Assembly (NCBI RefSeq): GCF_000196315.1
Contig: NC_014230.1
Span: 1,570,001-1,634,000, forward strand
Direction of reading: 5' to 3'
Source: Croceibacter atlanticus HTCC2559
GTDB taxonomy: Bacteria > Bacteroidota > Bacteroidia > Flavobacteriales > Flavobacteriaceae
Length of the DNA: 64,000 nt
In this document: piece after piece, positions 51,992 to 60,845 of the stretch
Position numbering within the stretch: position 1 is the first letter of the stretch
Layout: each line of letters opens with the position of its first letter
Position numbers and translations under genes: made by a program
Notes under the pieces: generated by a model
What the model saw: the letters and a program-made list of their open reading frames with translations, nothing else
The model's database searches: none
What the model was told of the DNA's origin: nothing

Positions 51992-53125
51992 ATGCACATT
52001 GCTTTTCTTACTTCAGAGTACCCTCACGAACTAGCATCCAGATCTGCAGGCATAGGTGCAAGTATTAAAAATATCACTGCAGGTTTAGTAAAACATGCAA
52101 GAGTTTCTATTTTTATATATGGACAGGACAAAAATGTTGTAATTAGAGAAAACGGTGTTACACTACATTTTATAAAGCAGAAAAAGTTTAAATTTTTTAG
52201 CTGGTATTTTTATCGTAAGCATCTTCAAAACTATATAAATAGCTACATTGTAAAAGAACACATTACAGCAATTGAAGTGCCTGATTGGACAGGAATTTCA
52301 GCCTTTATGAATTTAAAATGTCCAATAGTAATTAAGTGTCATGGAAGTGACACCTATTTTTGTACTTTAGAAAAACGAAAACAAAAATTTAAAAATTACT
52401 TTTTAGAAAAGAAAGCTCTTAAAAGTGCAGATTACATATTGTCGGTAAGCAAATTTACTGCGGAAACTACAAAACGACTTTTTAATTTGTCGAAACGAAT
52501 AGAGACAATTCCAAACGCGATAGATTCGACCAAATTTATCCCAAAACCAATAGCTGAATCAAAATTGACAATTTTATATTTTGGTACATTAATTCGGAAA
52601 AAAGGTGTTTTAGAAATACCTTTATACCTCAATAAAGTGGTTGAAGATTACCCAGATTGTCAATTTATCTTTGCGGGAAGTGATGTTCTCGATTATGAAA
52701 CTAACACATCGACTTGGGGATTAATGACGAATCTAATGACTAATGTGGTTAGAGACAACTCTACTTGGTTAGGCAGTTTACCATATTCAGAAATGCAAGA
52801 TCTTATAAACCAGGCTTCCGTTATTATTCTTCCTAGCTATGCTGAAGCTATGCCAATGACTTGGTTAGAGGCTATGTCGATGGAAAAAGCATTAGTAACT
52901 TCAAATATTGGCTGGGCTAAAGAATTAATGATACATAATAAGACTGGTTTTATGGCAAACCCAAAAGATCATGACTGTTATGCAAATCATATACTTCAGC
53001 TTTTAAATGACAAACACTTAAGGTATACATTTGGACAAAATGCAAGAGCTCATGTAAATTCTAGTTTTAGTTTAGAGGTAATAACCGCTCAAAACATAAA
53101 TTATTATAAAACCATTGTATCATGA
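51992..53125 (+). CDS. Family 4 glycosyltransferase
   Basis: A 377-residue GT4 (GT-B fold): IAFLTSEYPHELASRSAGIGASIKNITAGLVKHARVSIFIYG, then PIVIKCHGSDTYFC, SADYILSVSKFTAETTKRLF, TIPNAIDSTKFIP, LTILYFGTLIRKKGVLEI, and the donor site SVIILPSYAEAMPMTWLEAMSMEKALVTSNIGWAKEL with its E-x7-E variant. It overlaps the next gene by ATGA. Confidence 0.92.
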   Translation: MHIAFLTSEYPHELASRSAGIGASIKNITAGLVKHARVSIFIYGQDKNVVIRENGVTLHFIKQKKFKFFSWYFYRKHLQNYINSYIVKEHITAIEVPDWTGISAFMNLKCPIVIKCHGSDTYFCTLEKRKQKFKNYFLEKKALKSADYILSVSKFTAETTKRLFNLSKRIETIPNAIDSTKFIPKPIAESKLTILYFGTLIRKKGVLEIPLYLNKVVEDYPDCQFIFAGSDVLDYETNTSTWGLMTNLMTNVVRDNSTWLGSLPYSEMQDLINQASVIILPSYAEAMPMTWLEAMSMEKALVTSNIGWAKELMIHNKTGFMANPKDHDCYANHILQLLNDKHLRYTFGQNARAHVNSSFSLEVITAQNINYYKTIVS

Positions 53126-54657
53126 TTATTTTAGAACATACATCTGGTTTAGTTGCAGTACGAGCCTATGATGCTAAAAAGCAAGAGATTTCATTGCAAA
53201 CTATAAATGCTTGTGAAGCCTTACTTTTTTTAGCTAAAAAATTTCCTAATGAACATATCATTTGGGTAGAAGCAAAGTTGTCTTCTCAAATTAATGGTGA
53301 AGTACTTAAATCTCAATTTTCTCATCAAAGAGAAGTATTAACTTTCTCTAACACCAATTATTTTCCAGCTTGTATTGGGTATGTTGAAAACTCTTCTTTT
53401 TTAAAAGTTAACCCAAACGTTAAGTACCCAACTTGGCAAATGTCATCTCAATTGGGTGGAGCGTTAGGCTCACAATTACTACAATTTAAGAATACTGTGA
53501 GTGAAGAAATGGGCTTAGATTATATGCTATGTTCCATCGCAAAACTAGGGCAACCCAAAGGATTGTGCTGTTATAGGTTACCATTAGAAACTTTAAATAC
53601 TGTAGATGTTAAACAGGCAACCACAAGCATTGTATTTAAATTCGTAAGGCAACATTATAGATTACAATGGCAATTTTTACTCTTGTTTAATTTAATTGTA
53701 TTTGAAAACAAATGGCCGATATTATATATGCTTAAAAGTGTATGCACTCAAAAGCGATTACATTTAAAAAATTCATTACCAACTATACAAGTTAAAAAAG
53801 AAGTTTTTGCACAACAACAACAACAACAACAACAACAATTAGACGTAATCATTCCCACGATAGGTAGAGCATCATATTTATATGACGTCTTAAAAGATCT
53901 TTCAAATCAAACTATTCTTCCTGAAACAGTAATTATTGTTGAGCAAAACCCAAAAGAAAATGCATCAACTGAGCTAGATTATATTAAAACAAAATCTTGG
54001 CAATTTAAAATTATTCATCAATTTATTCACGAAACAGGAGCTTGCAATGCAAGAAATATAGCTTTACAACTTGTAAAATCAAGTTGGGTGTTTATGGCTG
54101 ATGACGACATTAGGATAGCTTCCAATTTTATAGAAAAGGCATTAATTGATTTAAATGTACATAGTAATACTGCCATGACCTTTAGCTGTTTAAAAGAAGG
54201 AGAGACAGAACAAATTAAAAATTTAATACAATGGAATGCGTTTGGCTCAGGTTGTAGTATTGTAGAATCTGATATAGCAAAAAAGGTAGGCTTTGATACA
54301 TCTTTTGAAAATGGATTTGGAGAAGACGCAGCCTTTGGAAATGATTTAAGAAATAGAGGTGTTGATGTTCTTTATAATCCATTTACGAGTTTAACACACT
54401 TAAAAGCACCGATAGGAGGCTTTAGGCAACCTGTTAAGTTTCTTTGGAATGATGATAAAATAAAACCAAAACCATCGCCAACTGTGATGTTGTTTCAGTT
54501 AAAACATAGAACACCAGAGCAGGTAAAGGGTTACAAATCACTTCTATTTTTAAAATTTTACAAAAAACAAAATATTAAAAACCCAATTCGTTATGTTCGG
54601 GTTATGAAACAACGATGGAATGCTAGCGTAAAATGGGCTAATTATCTAGATAAATAG
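53122..54657 (+). CDS. Two-domain family 2 glycosyltransferase with polyglutamine linker
   Basis: 511 residues in two parts. Residues 1 to about 225 are an unrecognised domain (EHTSGLVAVRAYDAKKQEISLQ, ACIGYVENSSFLKVNPNVKYPTWQMSSQLGGALGSQLL) rich in aromatics. Nine consecutive Gln at 231-239 form a linker. From 240 a standard GT2 follows: LDVIIPTIGRASYLYDVLKDLSNQTILPETVIIVEQNP, RNIALQLVKSSWVFMADDDIRI, and FENGFGEDAAFGNDLRNRGVDVLYNP. The gene begins in ATGA overlap with the GT4 gene. Confidence 0.85.
   Translation: MIILEHTSGLVAVRAYDAKKQEISLQTINACEALLFLAKKFPNEHIIWVEAKLSSQINGEVLKSQFSHQREVLTFSNTNYFPACIGYVENSSFLKVNPNVKYPTWQMSSQLGGALGSQLLQFKNTVSEEMGLDYMLCSIAKLGQPKGLCCYRLPLETLNTVDVKQATTSIVFKFVRQHYRLQWQFLLLFNLIVFENKWPILYMLKSVCTQKRLHLKNSLPTIQVKKEVFAQQQQQQQQQLDVIIPTIGRASYLYDVLKDLSNQTILPETVIIVEQNPKENASTELDYIKTKSWQFKIIHQFIHETGACNARNIALQLVKSSWVFMADDDIRIASNFIEKALIDLNVHSNTAMTFSCLKEGETEQIKNLIQWNAFGSGCSIVESDIAKKVGFDTSFENGFGEDAAFGNDLRNRGVDVLYNPFTSLTHLKAPIGGFRQPVKFLWNDDKIKPKPSPTVMLFQLKHRTPEQVKGYKSLLFLKFYKKQNIKNPIRYVRVMKQRWNASVKWANYLDK
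53812..53838 (+). repeat. (CAA)9 microsatellite encoding polyglutamine
   Basis: Nine uninterrupted CAA codons at the junction of the two domains of the glycosyltransferase at 53122-54657. Pure trinucleotide tracts can change length by slippage without changing frame, so the linker length may vary between strains. Confidence 0.95.
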
Positions 54658-54662
54658 AACTC

Positions 54663-55667
54663 ATGAATTTCACGCTAATTATCTGTACTTATCAACGACC
54701 GCAATCACTTTTAAACTTATTAAAATCTGTTAGAGAGCAAAGCTTATATCCTAATGATATTATAATTATAGATGGATCTATAGGTGATACTACTGAAAAA
54801 ATAATACAATCAAATTCATTTATAAATCTAAGGTATTTTAAAGTTTCTGAGAAAAATCGAGGTTTGACAAAACAGCGAAACATTGGTATTAATAAAGTTA
54901 ATAAATATTCGAAAGTGGTTTGTTTTCTCGATGATGATGTTATTTTGGAGGATAATTACTTTAGCGAAATACTTAAAACTTACATACGTCATCCACAAGC
55001 TCTAGGTGTAGGCGGTATATCCAACAATGAGATAAGTTGGGAGTTGATAAATGAAAATGAGGCTCGACAGGGCGAAAATTATTATTATTTTGATGGCTAT
55101 AAACGGAAAGAGGGATTACGGTTTAGGCTTCGTAAAAAACTGATGTTGGATGCAAATCGTCCACCAGCACATTTACCTGAATTTTCACATGGCAGAAGTA
55201 TTGGATACCTTCCACCATCTGGTAAAACCTATCCTGTAGAACAGTTAGTGGGATATTCCTGTTCCTTTAGAACGGATATCCTAAAGCAAAACAAATTTTC
55301 AGAATATTTTGAAGGCTATGGTTTATATGAAGATGCAGATTATACCTTGCGCTTATCAAGTATAGGAAAACTATATGTCAATACAGCAGCTCAATGTAAA
55401 CACTATCATGAGGCATCAGGTCGACCAAACCAATTTAAGTATGGAAAAATGGTAGTAAAGAATGGATGGTATGTATGGCGAGTACGTTGGCCAAAACCAA
55501 GTTTAAAAGCTAGATTGAAATGGCATGCCATAGTTTGGCTGCTTACTTTAGTACGTTTATCCAATGTAATTACAACTAAAGACAAGAAAAAAGCCTTGAC
55601 TGAAAGTTTAGGACGTATAGTTGCTTGGTGGCAGTTGTTGTTTAAGAAGCTAAAATTTAAACTATAG
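54663..55667 (+). CDS. Family 2 glycosyltransferase, intact parent of a downstream remnant
   Basis: A 334-residue GT2: FTLIICTYQRPQSLLNLLKSVREQSLYPNDIIIIDGS, RGLTKQRNIGINKVNKYSKVVCFLDDDVILEDNYF, VGYSCSFRTDILKQNKFSEYFEGYGLYEDADYTLRLSSIGKL and a late HYHEASGR. The C-terminal 65 residues (VWRVRWPKPSLKARLKWHAI to RIVAWWQLLF) form a family-specific helical tail that recurs as a broken copy at 57176-57395. Confidence 0.9.
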   Translation: MNFTLIICTYQRPQSLLNLLKSVREQSLYPNDIIIIDGSIGDTTEKIIQSNSFINLRYFKVSEKNRGLTKQRNIGINKVNKYSKVVCFLDDDVILEDNYFSEILKTYIRHPQALGVGGISNNEISWELINENEARQGENYYYFDGYKRKEGLRFRLRKKLMLDANRPPAHLPEFSHGRSIGYLPPSGKTYPVEQLVGYSCSFRTDILKQNKFSEYFEGYGLYEDADYTLRLSSIGKLYVNTAAQCKHYHEASGRPNQFKYGKMVVKNGWYVWRVRWPKPSLKARLKWHAIVWLLTLVRLSNVITTKDKKKALTESLGRIVAWWQLLFKKLKFKL

Positions 55668-55675
55668 TTAAATTA

Positions 55676-57073
55676 ATGTTTAAGTATTTATATAAATCAT
55701 CGTTCATATTATCAGTAATTGTAGTTGCTGTAATTATTTGTGTCGTCCTCTTAAATTCTTTTTTGCATCATGATGGATATTTAACACCTGACTCTACTGA
55801 ATACCTTACCCTAGTAGAAAATTTAAAACACAACGGTGATTTTTATGTCACTAATAATATTAGAATAGGGGATGAGCACAAATTATTTGTTAGATGGCCT
55901 ATAGGCTATTCTTTAGCTATTGCAGCTATATCGATCTTGGGTATTTCGTCATTTTTAGCTTCCAAGGTTCTAAATATTTTAATTGCTATTGGATTTGTAT
56001 TACTTCTAAATTCAAGGTTTCGTAATGACTCTAAATTTTATTATCCATTATTATTATTTGCAGGAAGTATTTACTTGCTTAGTGCAACTCTCTCAGAAGG
56101 TTTATATACGTTTTTGTTCTTTTCACTTGTATTTATTTTAGAAAGATTGTTATACTTTGAAAAGGATATAAAATGGTATCATTACTTTATTGTATTTACT
56201 ATTACGCTTAGCATCCCAATGGTTAGATACGCAGGAATATTTGTGTTTTTCTATTTAAGTGTGTTAATTTTCTACAAATTTTTTAAAAGAAACTATAGGG
56301 GTATAGGTTTTTTGGTAACGGTTCTTTTTCTGTCAAGTGTATTTTACGCTATTTACCTTTATATCAATTTTAACGTAACAGGGACACTAACAGGTGGCTC
56401 AAGACCTTTTGTTTTTAATGTTAAAACAGGAAATATCGTTAAATCTCTATTAGGAGAATTGGTATTAATTTATCCTGGATTTTCTTGGAAAGCTCTAGCC
56501 ATTCAAGGTATTGTAATCATATCTTCGGTTTGGGTTTTGAACTTTAAGTTTGTAGACGAAAAAACTGATAAATCAGAAAGCGCAGGTTCTCTTAAGTTTT
56601 ATGGCCAATCGGGTGTTTTTTATTTGATATTCATAATTGTTTTAGGTGCGATTACGAATTTTAAAGAGTATAATTTTCGGTTTTTATATTCAGGTAGTTT
56701 TCTAGTATTGGTCTACTTCTTTTCCATCATTCTTAGAAAAACATCGAAATTGAACTTTTTTAAACTGACATATACAATTGTTATAGTATCAATTTCTTAT
56801 AACGGTTATTTACTCTTTAAATCAAAAATGAAAAATTCAAACACTTATTCAAATACAATTGAAAATGTAAAATCCCAATTTAAAGATGTTTCTGTGGGTG
56901 ATGTGATTATAAACCCACCAAAACATTTAAGCTATATTAGACCGGATTTACTGTTGTTCAATAGAAGCCTTTATAATTATAATGAAAAAATGAAGGAAGA
57001 TTTGATAATGAAATACCCTGAAAAGAAAATTTATATAGTAGATGATAATGGGAGTCTTGTCAAATTAAAATAA
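55676..57073 (+). CDS. Polytopic membrane protein, GT-C/GT39-like
   Basis: A 465-residue protein with about ten hydrophobic helices. The first periplasmic loop reads HHDGYLTPDSTEYLTLVENLKHNGDFYVTN, with the acidic PDS(T)EYL motif of GT-C (PMT/ArnT, GT39) enzymes, followed by RWPIGYSLAIAAISIL. The soluble C-terminal 80 residues (YSNTIENVKSQFKDVSVGDVIINPPKHLSYIRPDLLLFN) face the periplasm as in that group. It may transfer a sugar from a polyprenyl carrier in the periplasm. A Wzy-type polymerase is a less likely alternative. Confidence 0.75.
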   Translation: MFKYLYKSSFILSVIVVAVIICVVLLNSFLHHDGYLTPDSTEYLTLVENLKHNGDFYVTNNIRIGDEHKLFVRWPIGYSLAIAAISILGISSFLASKVLNILIAIGFVLLLNSRFRNDSKFYYPLLLFAGSIYLLSATLSEGLYTFLFFSLVFILERLLYFEKDIKWYHYFIVFTITLSIPMVRYAGIFVFFYLSVLIFYKFFKRNYRGIGFLVTVLFLSSVFYAIYLYINFNVTGTLTGGSRPFVFNVKTGNIVKSLLGELVLIYPGFSWKALAIQGIVIISSVWVLNFKFVDEKTDKSESAGSLKFYGQSGVFYLIFIIVLGAITNFKEYNFRFLYSGSFLVLVYFFSIILRKTSKLNFFKLTYTIVIVSISYNGYLLFKSKMKNSNTYSNTIENVKSQFKDVSVGDVIINPPKHLSYIRPDLLLFNRSLYNYNEKMKEDLIMKYPEKKIYIVDDNGSLVKLK

Positions 57074-57175
57074 TAGCTTTTTAAATTATAATTTCTATCC
57101 CTCACTGATTATAAATATTAAAAGTGTTAGAGGATTTTAATGATTTGGAATACGGTCCTAATCTACTTTAAGGAT

Positions 57176-57395
57176 AAAATGAAAAAAAGTAGTAAAAAAT
57201 GGATGATACATGTGGCGAGTACGCTGGCTAAAACCAAGTTTAAACGCTAAATTGAAATGGCACGCCATTGCTTGGTTATTAACAATGATTAGATTAACCA
57301 ATGTTTTTACGACAAATGAAAGTAAAAAAGGGCTTACAGAAAGCTTAGGTCGAATAGTTGCTTGGTGGCAATTATTGTTTGTTAAACCGAAATAA
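57176..57395 (+). pseudogene. Glycosyltransferase 3' remnant (truncated paralogue of 54663-55667)
   Basis: The frame ending at 57395 encodes MWRVRWLKPSLNAKLKWHAI to RIVAWWQLLFVKPK. This matches the C-terminal tail of the intact GT2 at 54663-55667 at about 46 of 60 residues, and nucleotide similarity extends upstream to about 57176 (an aatgg-rich stretch matching 55445-55465). The 800 or so bases of the catalytic part are missing. It is most simply a second GT2 gene that lost its 5' part in a deletion or recombination. Confidence 0.85.
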
Positions 57396-57886
57396 AATTA
57401 AAATTCAGCTCATTAAGCCTGAATTAGCATAGCTCTTTATAAGACAGTCACGCCAAGTTCAATCAATGTAATTTTAATTTTCAATCGTTAATTTTCATTT
57501 TCCTATGTTTTAACCTACATCTTAAATAAGAAATCTGAAATGCAAAATTGTAAATGCAGCATACGTTGTTAGGTTAAATGGAGTCTTATATATAGCCTGC
57601 GATGCTTGTGTAAAATACTAAAATATAACTTGTATTTATTTCAATAGCTTAGTAGGGTCTTAAGTATAGCTTAAGTATATCTAATGTATATAAAATATGT
57701 GCTGTAAACTTCTTGAGATTATGATATCTGCAAGTGGGTTTTTAGATACCAGATCTATTCAAAAGCGAATAGTATTTTTTTGAGTATTTCTAACTTCACT
57801 ACAAACTCTTAATCACTAAGTTTGTTAAAATTTTAATTTCACATCATGGTTCCTCTCCATATCAACTGCAACTTTAATATTTTATC
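57396..57886. other. 491-bp non-coding stretch after the glycosyltransferase remnant
   Basis: No frame of useful length on either strand, no tRNA-like fold and no transposase fragment that I can recognise. It contains a repeated decamer, CTTAAGTATA at 57659-57668 and 57670-57679. It is the longest unoccupied stretch in an otherwise tightly packed locus, so it may be decayed coding sequence. No perfect TAnnTTTG element is seen before the next gene. Confidence 0.6.
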
Positions 57887-58984
57887 TTGAAATTCTGCAT
57901 CATCACACATACAAAACACCATCTCTCAAACAATGAGGTATTTGCTTATGCGCCTTATGTTCGGGAAATGAATTTATGGTTAAAACATGTTGATGAGGTT
58001 GAAATAGTAGCACCTAAAACCCAAAATAATTCTTCAATATTTAAAGCCTATAGGCATGATGATATTAAGTTAACAGAAGTCGATTCATTTTCGCTGTTAG
58101 GTATTTTGTCATGTATTAAAACGCTTTTTGTTTTACCTGAAATTCTTTATAGGATTTATAAAGCAATGAAACAAGCAGATCATATTCATTTGCGTTGTCC
58201 AGGTAATATGGGATTATTAGGGTGTCTTGTACAAATTTTGTTTCCAAATACAGCTAAAACTGTAAAGTATGCGGGAAATTGGAATCCTAATGCAAAACAG
58301 CCTTGGAGCTATAAACTGCAGAAACGTATACTGTCTAATACAACGTTAACAAAAAACTGTAGCGTATTGGTATATGGCGAATGGCCAAAACAAACTAAAA
58401 ATATAAAGACATTTTTTACAGCCACATATTTCGAGATTGAAAAAGAACCTATTAAGGAACGAGACTATTCTAATATTCTAAACTTTGTGTTTGTAGGAAC
58501 ACTTTCTAAAGGAAAACAACCTTTAAGAGCAATTCAACTTGTTGAGGATCTTGTAAAAAGTGGAAGAGAAGCGAGTTTAGAAATTTATGGTGAAGGCGAC
58601 CAAAGAGATTCTCTTGTAAAGTATATTAAGCTAAAACATCTTTCTGATTACATAATATTAAAAGGTAATCAATCAGCAGAAGTTATAAAAAGTGCCTATA
58701 ATACATCACATTTTTTAATACTACCAAGTAAATCTGAAGGTTGGCCAAAAGTTGTGGCAGAAGCCATGTTTTGGGGTTGTATACCTATTACGACACCAGT
58801 ATCTTGTGTGCCTTGGATGTTAGATTATGGTAAACGTGGTTTCATAATTGATTCTAACTTTAAGCTAGAATCAATTGTTGAAAATACCAAGCATTTAAAA
58901 AATATGTCCCATTTAGCATCTGCTTGGTCTAGAACGTATACTTTAGATAAACTTGAATTAGAAATAAAAAAATTACTCTTTTAA
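57887..58984 (+). CDS. Family 4 glycosyltransferase, last gene of the glycan locus
   Basis: A 365-residue GT4: MKFCIITHTKHHLSNNEVFAYAPYVREMNLWLKHVDEVEIVAP, DHIHLRCPGNMGLLGCLVQILFPNTAKTVKYAGNW, LNFVFVGTLSKGKQPLRAIQLVEDL, LEIYGEGDQRDSLVKYI, ILKGNQSAEVIKSAYNTSHFLILPSKSEGWPKVVAEAMFWGCIPI with the E-x7-E donor motif. The start is TTG at 57887. Its 3' end overlaps the convergent gene by 12 bases. Confidence 0.9.
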   Translation: MKFCIITHTKHHLSNNEVFAYAPYVREMNLWLKHVDEVEIVAPKTQNNSSIFKAYRHDDIKLTEVDSFSLLGILSCIKTLFVLPEILYRIYKAMKQADHIHLRCPGNMGLLGCLVQILFPNTAKTVKYAGNWNPNAKQPWSYKLQKRILSNTTLTKNCSVLVYGEWPKQTKNIKTFFTATYFEIEKEPIKERDYSNILNFVFVGTLSKGKQPLRAIQLVEDLVKSGREASLEIYGEGDQRDSLVKYIKLKHLSDYIILKGNQSAEVIKSAYNTSHFLILPSKSEGWPKVVAEAMFWGCIPITTPVSCVPWMLDYGKRGFIIDSNFKLESIVENTKHLKNMSHLASAWSRTYTLDKLELEIKKLLF

Positions 58985-59644
58985 CGTAATTGTTTTATCT
59001 GTATTTACAATAAAGTGAGACTCATCAATTGGTTGTTGTACTATAGAAACAGCTTCTTGAATTGATTTGAAATAAGGAGAAAACTCAATCTCATTTCTTA
59101 AACTAATGGCTTTAGCTTCGTTTACATACAAATTCCAAAAACCACTTTTGTTATTTTTGTAAAGTTCAGTATCAAGAGAATACTTCGGGTTATAATGGTA
59201 AGTGCCAGTAATTGATGTATAAAATTCTTCTGAATTAAAAGGTTCATAACTCATCGTGATAGATGAGCACTCTTCACCTAAAATATCTTTTTTAGGCTCT
59301 AAGTCTCTTTCGAAAATCAATAATTTTTCTTTAACTACAGATATGTCTTCCTTAGTGATGGTATCATTATTTTGATATTCTGTATAAGAAAAGCCTTCAT
59401 TAAGGTTTACTATAACCTTCATCCATCCCGAAGAGCCTTTTGCATTATATATTAATGCATACTTATCTGGTTTAATGTATGCAGTACAAGAATCACCAAG
59501 CTCTTTGGCTAGCATCGCTGTATCGATATTATCGTGTAATGAGATAAAGGTATTCTTGTAATCTATTTGTCCTTCAAAAAAATCTTGAGCAAAAGTTTCT
59601 TGAGAAACAAGACAAATTATAAGAGTTATAATTCCTATTCTCAT
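58973..59644 (-). CDS. Hypothetical secreted protein, 223 aa
   Basis: From the ATG at 59644 the protein begins MRIGIITLIICLVSQETFAQ, a signal peptide, followed by DFFEGQIDYKN. This opening resembles Bacteroidetes proteins of the DUF4412/GLPGLI kind. The mature part has two Cys (DSCTAYIKPDKY and EECSSITMSY) that may pair. The family assignment is not secure. It starts one base after the aminotransferase stop and is probably in that operon. An ATG 15 bases further upstream is less likely. Confidence 0.75.
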   Translation of the reverse strand: MRIGIITLIICLVSQETFAQDFFEGQIDYKNTFISLHDNIDTAMLAKELGDSCTAYIKPDKYALIYNAKGSSGWMKVIVNLNEGFSYTEYQNNDTITKEDISVVKEKLLIFERDLEPKKDILGEECSSITMSYEPFNSEEFYTSITGTYHYNPKYSLDTELYKNNKSGFWNLYVNEAKAISLRNEIEFSPYFKSIQEAVSIVQQPIDESHFIVNTDKTITLKE

Positions 59645-59645
59645 A

Positions 59646-60845
59646 TTAAGAAACAACATCTTTTATGCGCTGTAAAGCTTCTTTAATTTGGTCTTGGCTT
59701 GCAGCATACGAAATTCTAATACAGTCTGGATTACCAAAAGCATCACCAGTAACAGTAGCAACTAAAGCTTCTTCTAATAAAAACATAGAGAAATCTGTAG
59801 CATTTTCAATCTTATGACCTCTTAACGTCTCGCCAAAGAAAGAAGATACATTAGGAAATACATAAAAAGCACCTTGTGGCTCTGTTGTTTCAAAGCCTTC
59901 TATGTTGTTTAATAACCCTAAAATTAGTTGACGACGCTTTTTAAACTCATCAATCATAAATTGAATATTACTCACAGGAGCTTCTAATGCTGTAATTACT
60001 GCACGTTGAGCTATACAGTTTGCGCCACTAGTAATTTGACCTTGCATCTTATTACATGCACGAGCAATATACTCTGGAGCTCCAATATAACCTATTCTCC
60101 AACCTGTCATGGCAAAAGCTTTTGAGACACCATTTACTACTACGGTACGGTCATACATATCCTCAAATTGTGCCATAGAAAAATGTTCTCCAACAAAATT
60201 TATGTGCTCGTAAATTTCATCACTCACCACGATAATATTAGGGTAGTCTACTAATACATCTGCTAAGGCTCTTAACTCTTCCTTGCTATAAAGCATACCA
60301 CTTGGATTACAAGGAGAACTAAACCAAATCATTTTAGTTTTAGGAGTAATGGCAGCACGTAACTGCTCTGCTGTCATCTTAAAATCTGTTTCAATAGAAG
60401 TTGCTACTTCAACAGGAACACCTTCACCAAGTTTTACAATTTCGGCATAGCTTACCCAATAAGGACAAGGTAAAATAACTTCATCTCCTTTGTCTAGCAA
60501 TACCATAGCAACATTAGCTAAAGATTGTTTTGCTCCAGTAGACACTACAATTTGATTGCGATTATAAGTAAGAGTATTGTCTCTTTTAAACTTTGTAATT
60601 ACTGCATCTTTAAGTTCAACATAACCATCAACAGGTGTGTAACCGTTATAATTATCATCTATGGCTTGTTTTGCAGCATCTTTTACAAAATCTGGTGTAT
60701 TAAAGTCTGGCTCTCCCAAACTTAATCCTATAATATCTTTACCTTCTGCTCGTAACTCTCTAGCCTTGGCTGCCATAGCCAATGTTTGAGAGGTTTGCAT
60801 GCTGTTAATACGTTCTGAAAGTTGAGTAGTTGTTGTTTGTGACAT
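59646..60845 (-). CDS. Class I/II pyridoxal-phosphate aminotransferase (AspC-like)
   Basis: A 399-residue aspartate/aromatic-type aminotransferase. It has LSERINSMQTSQTLAMAAKARELRAEGKDIIGLSLGEPDFNTP, YTPVDGYVELKDAV, VVSTGAKQSLANVAMVLLDKGDEVILPCPYWVSYAEIV, WFSSPCNPSGMLYS, VVSDEIYEHINF, and the PLP lysine in NGVSKAFAMTGWRIGYIGAP. It probably interconverts aspartate and oxaloacetate, though tyrosine and other acceptors are possible. It overlaps the desaturase gene by one base (TAATG). Confidence 0.93.
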   Translation of the reverse strand: MSQTTTTQLSERINSMQTSQTLAMAAKARELRAEGKDIIGLSLGEPDFNTPDFVKDAAKQAIDDNYNGYTPVDGYVELKDAVITKFKRDNTLTYNRNQIVVSTGAKQSLANVAMVLLDKGDEVILPCPYWVSYAEIVKLGEGVPVEVATSIETDFKMTAEQLRAAITPKTKMIWFSSPCNPSGMLYSKEELRALADVLVDYPNIIVVSDEIYEHINFVGEHFSMAQFEDMYDRTVVVNGVSKAFAMTGWRIGYIGAPEYIARACNKMQGQITSGANCIAQRAVITALEAPVSNIQFMIDEFKKRRQLILGLLNNIEGFETTEPQGAFYVFPNVSSFFGETLRGHKIENATDFSMFLLEEALVATVTGDAFGNPDCIRISYAASQDQIKEALQRIKDVVS

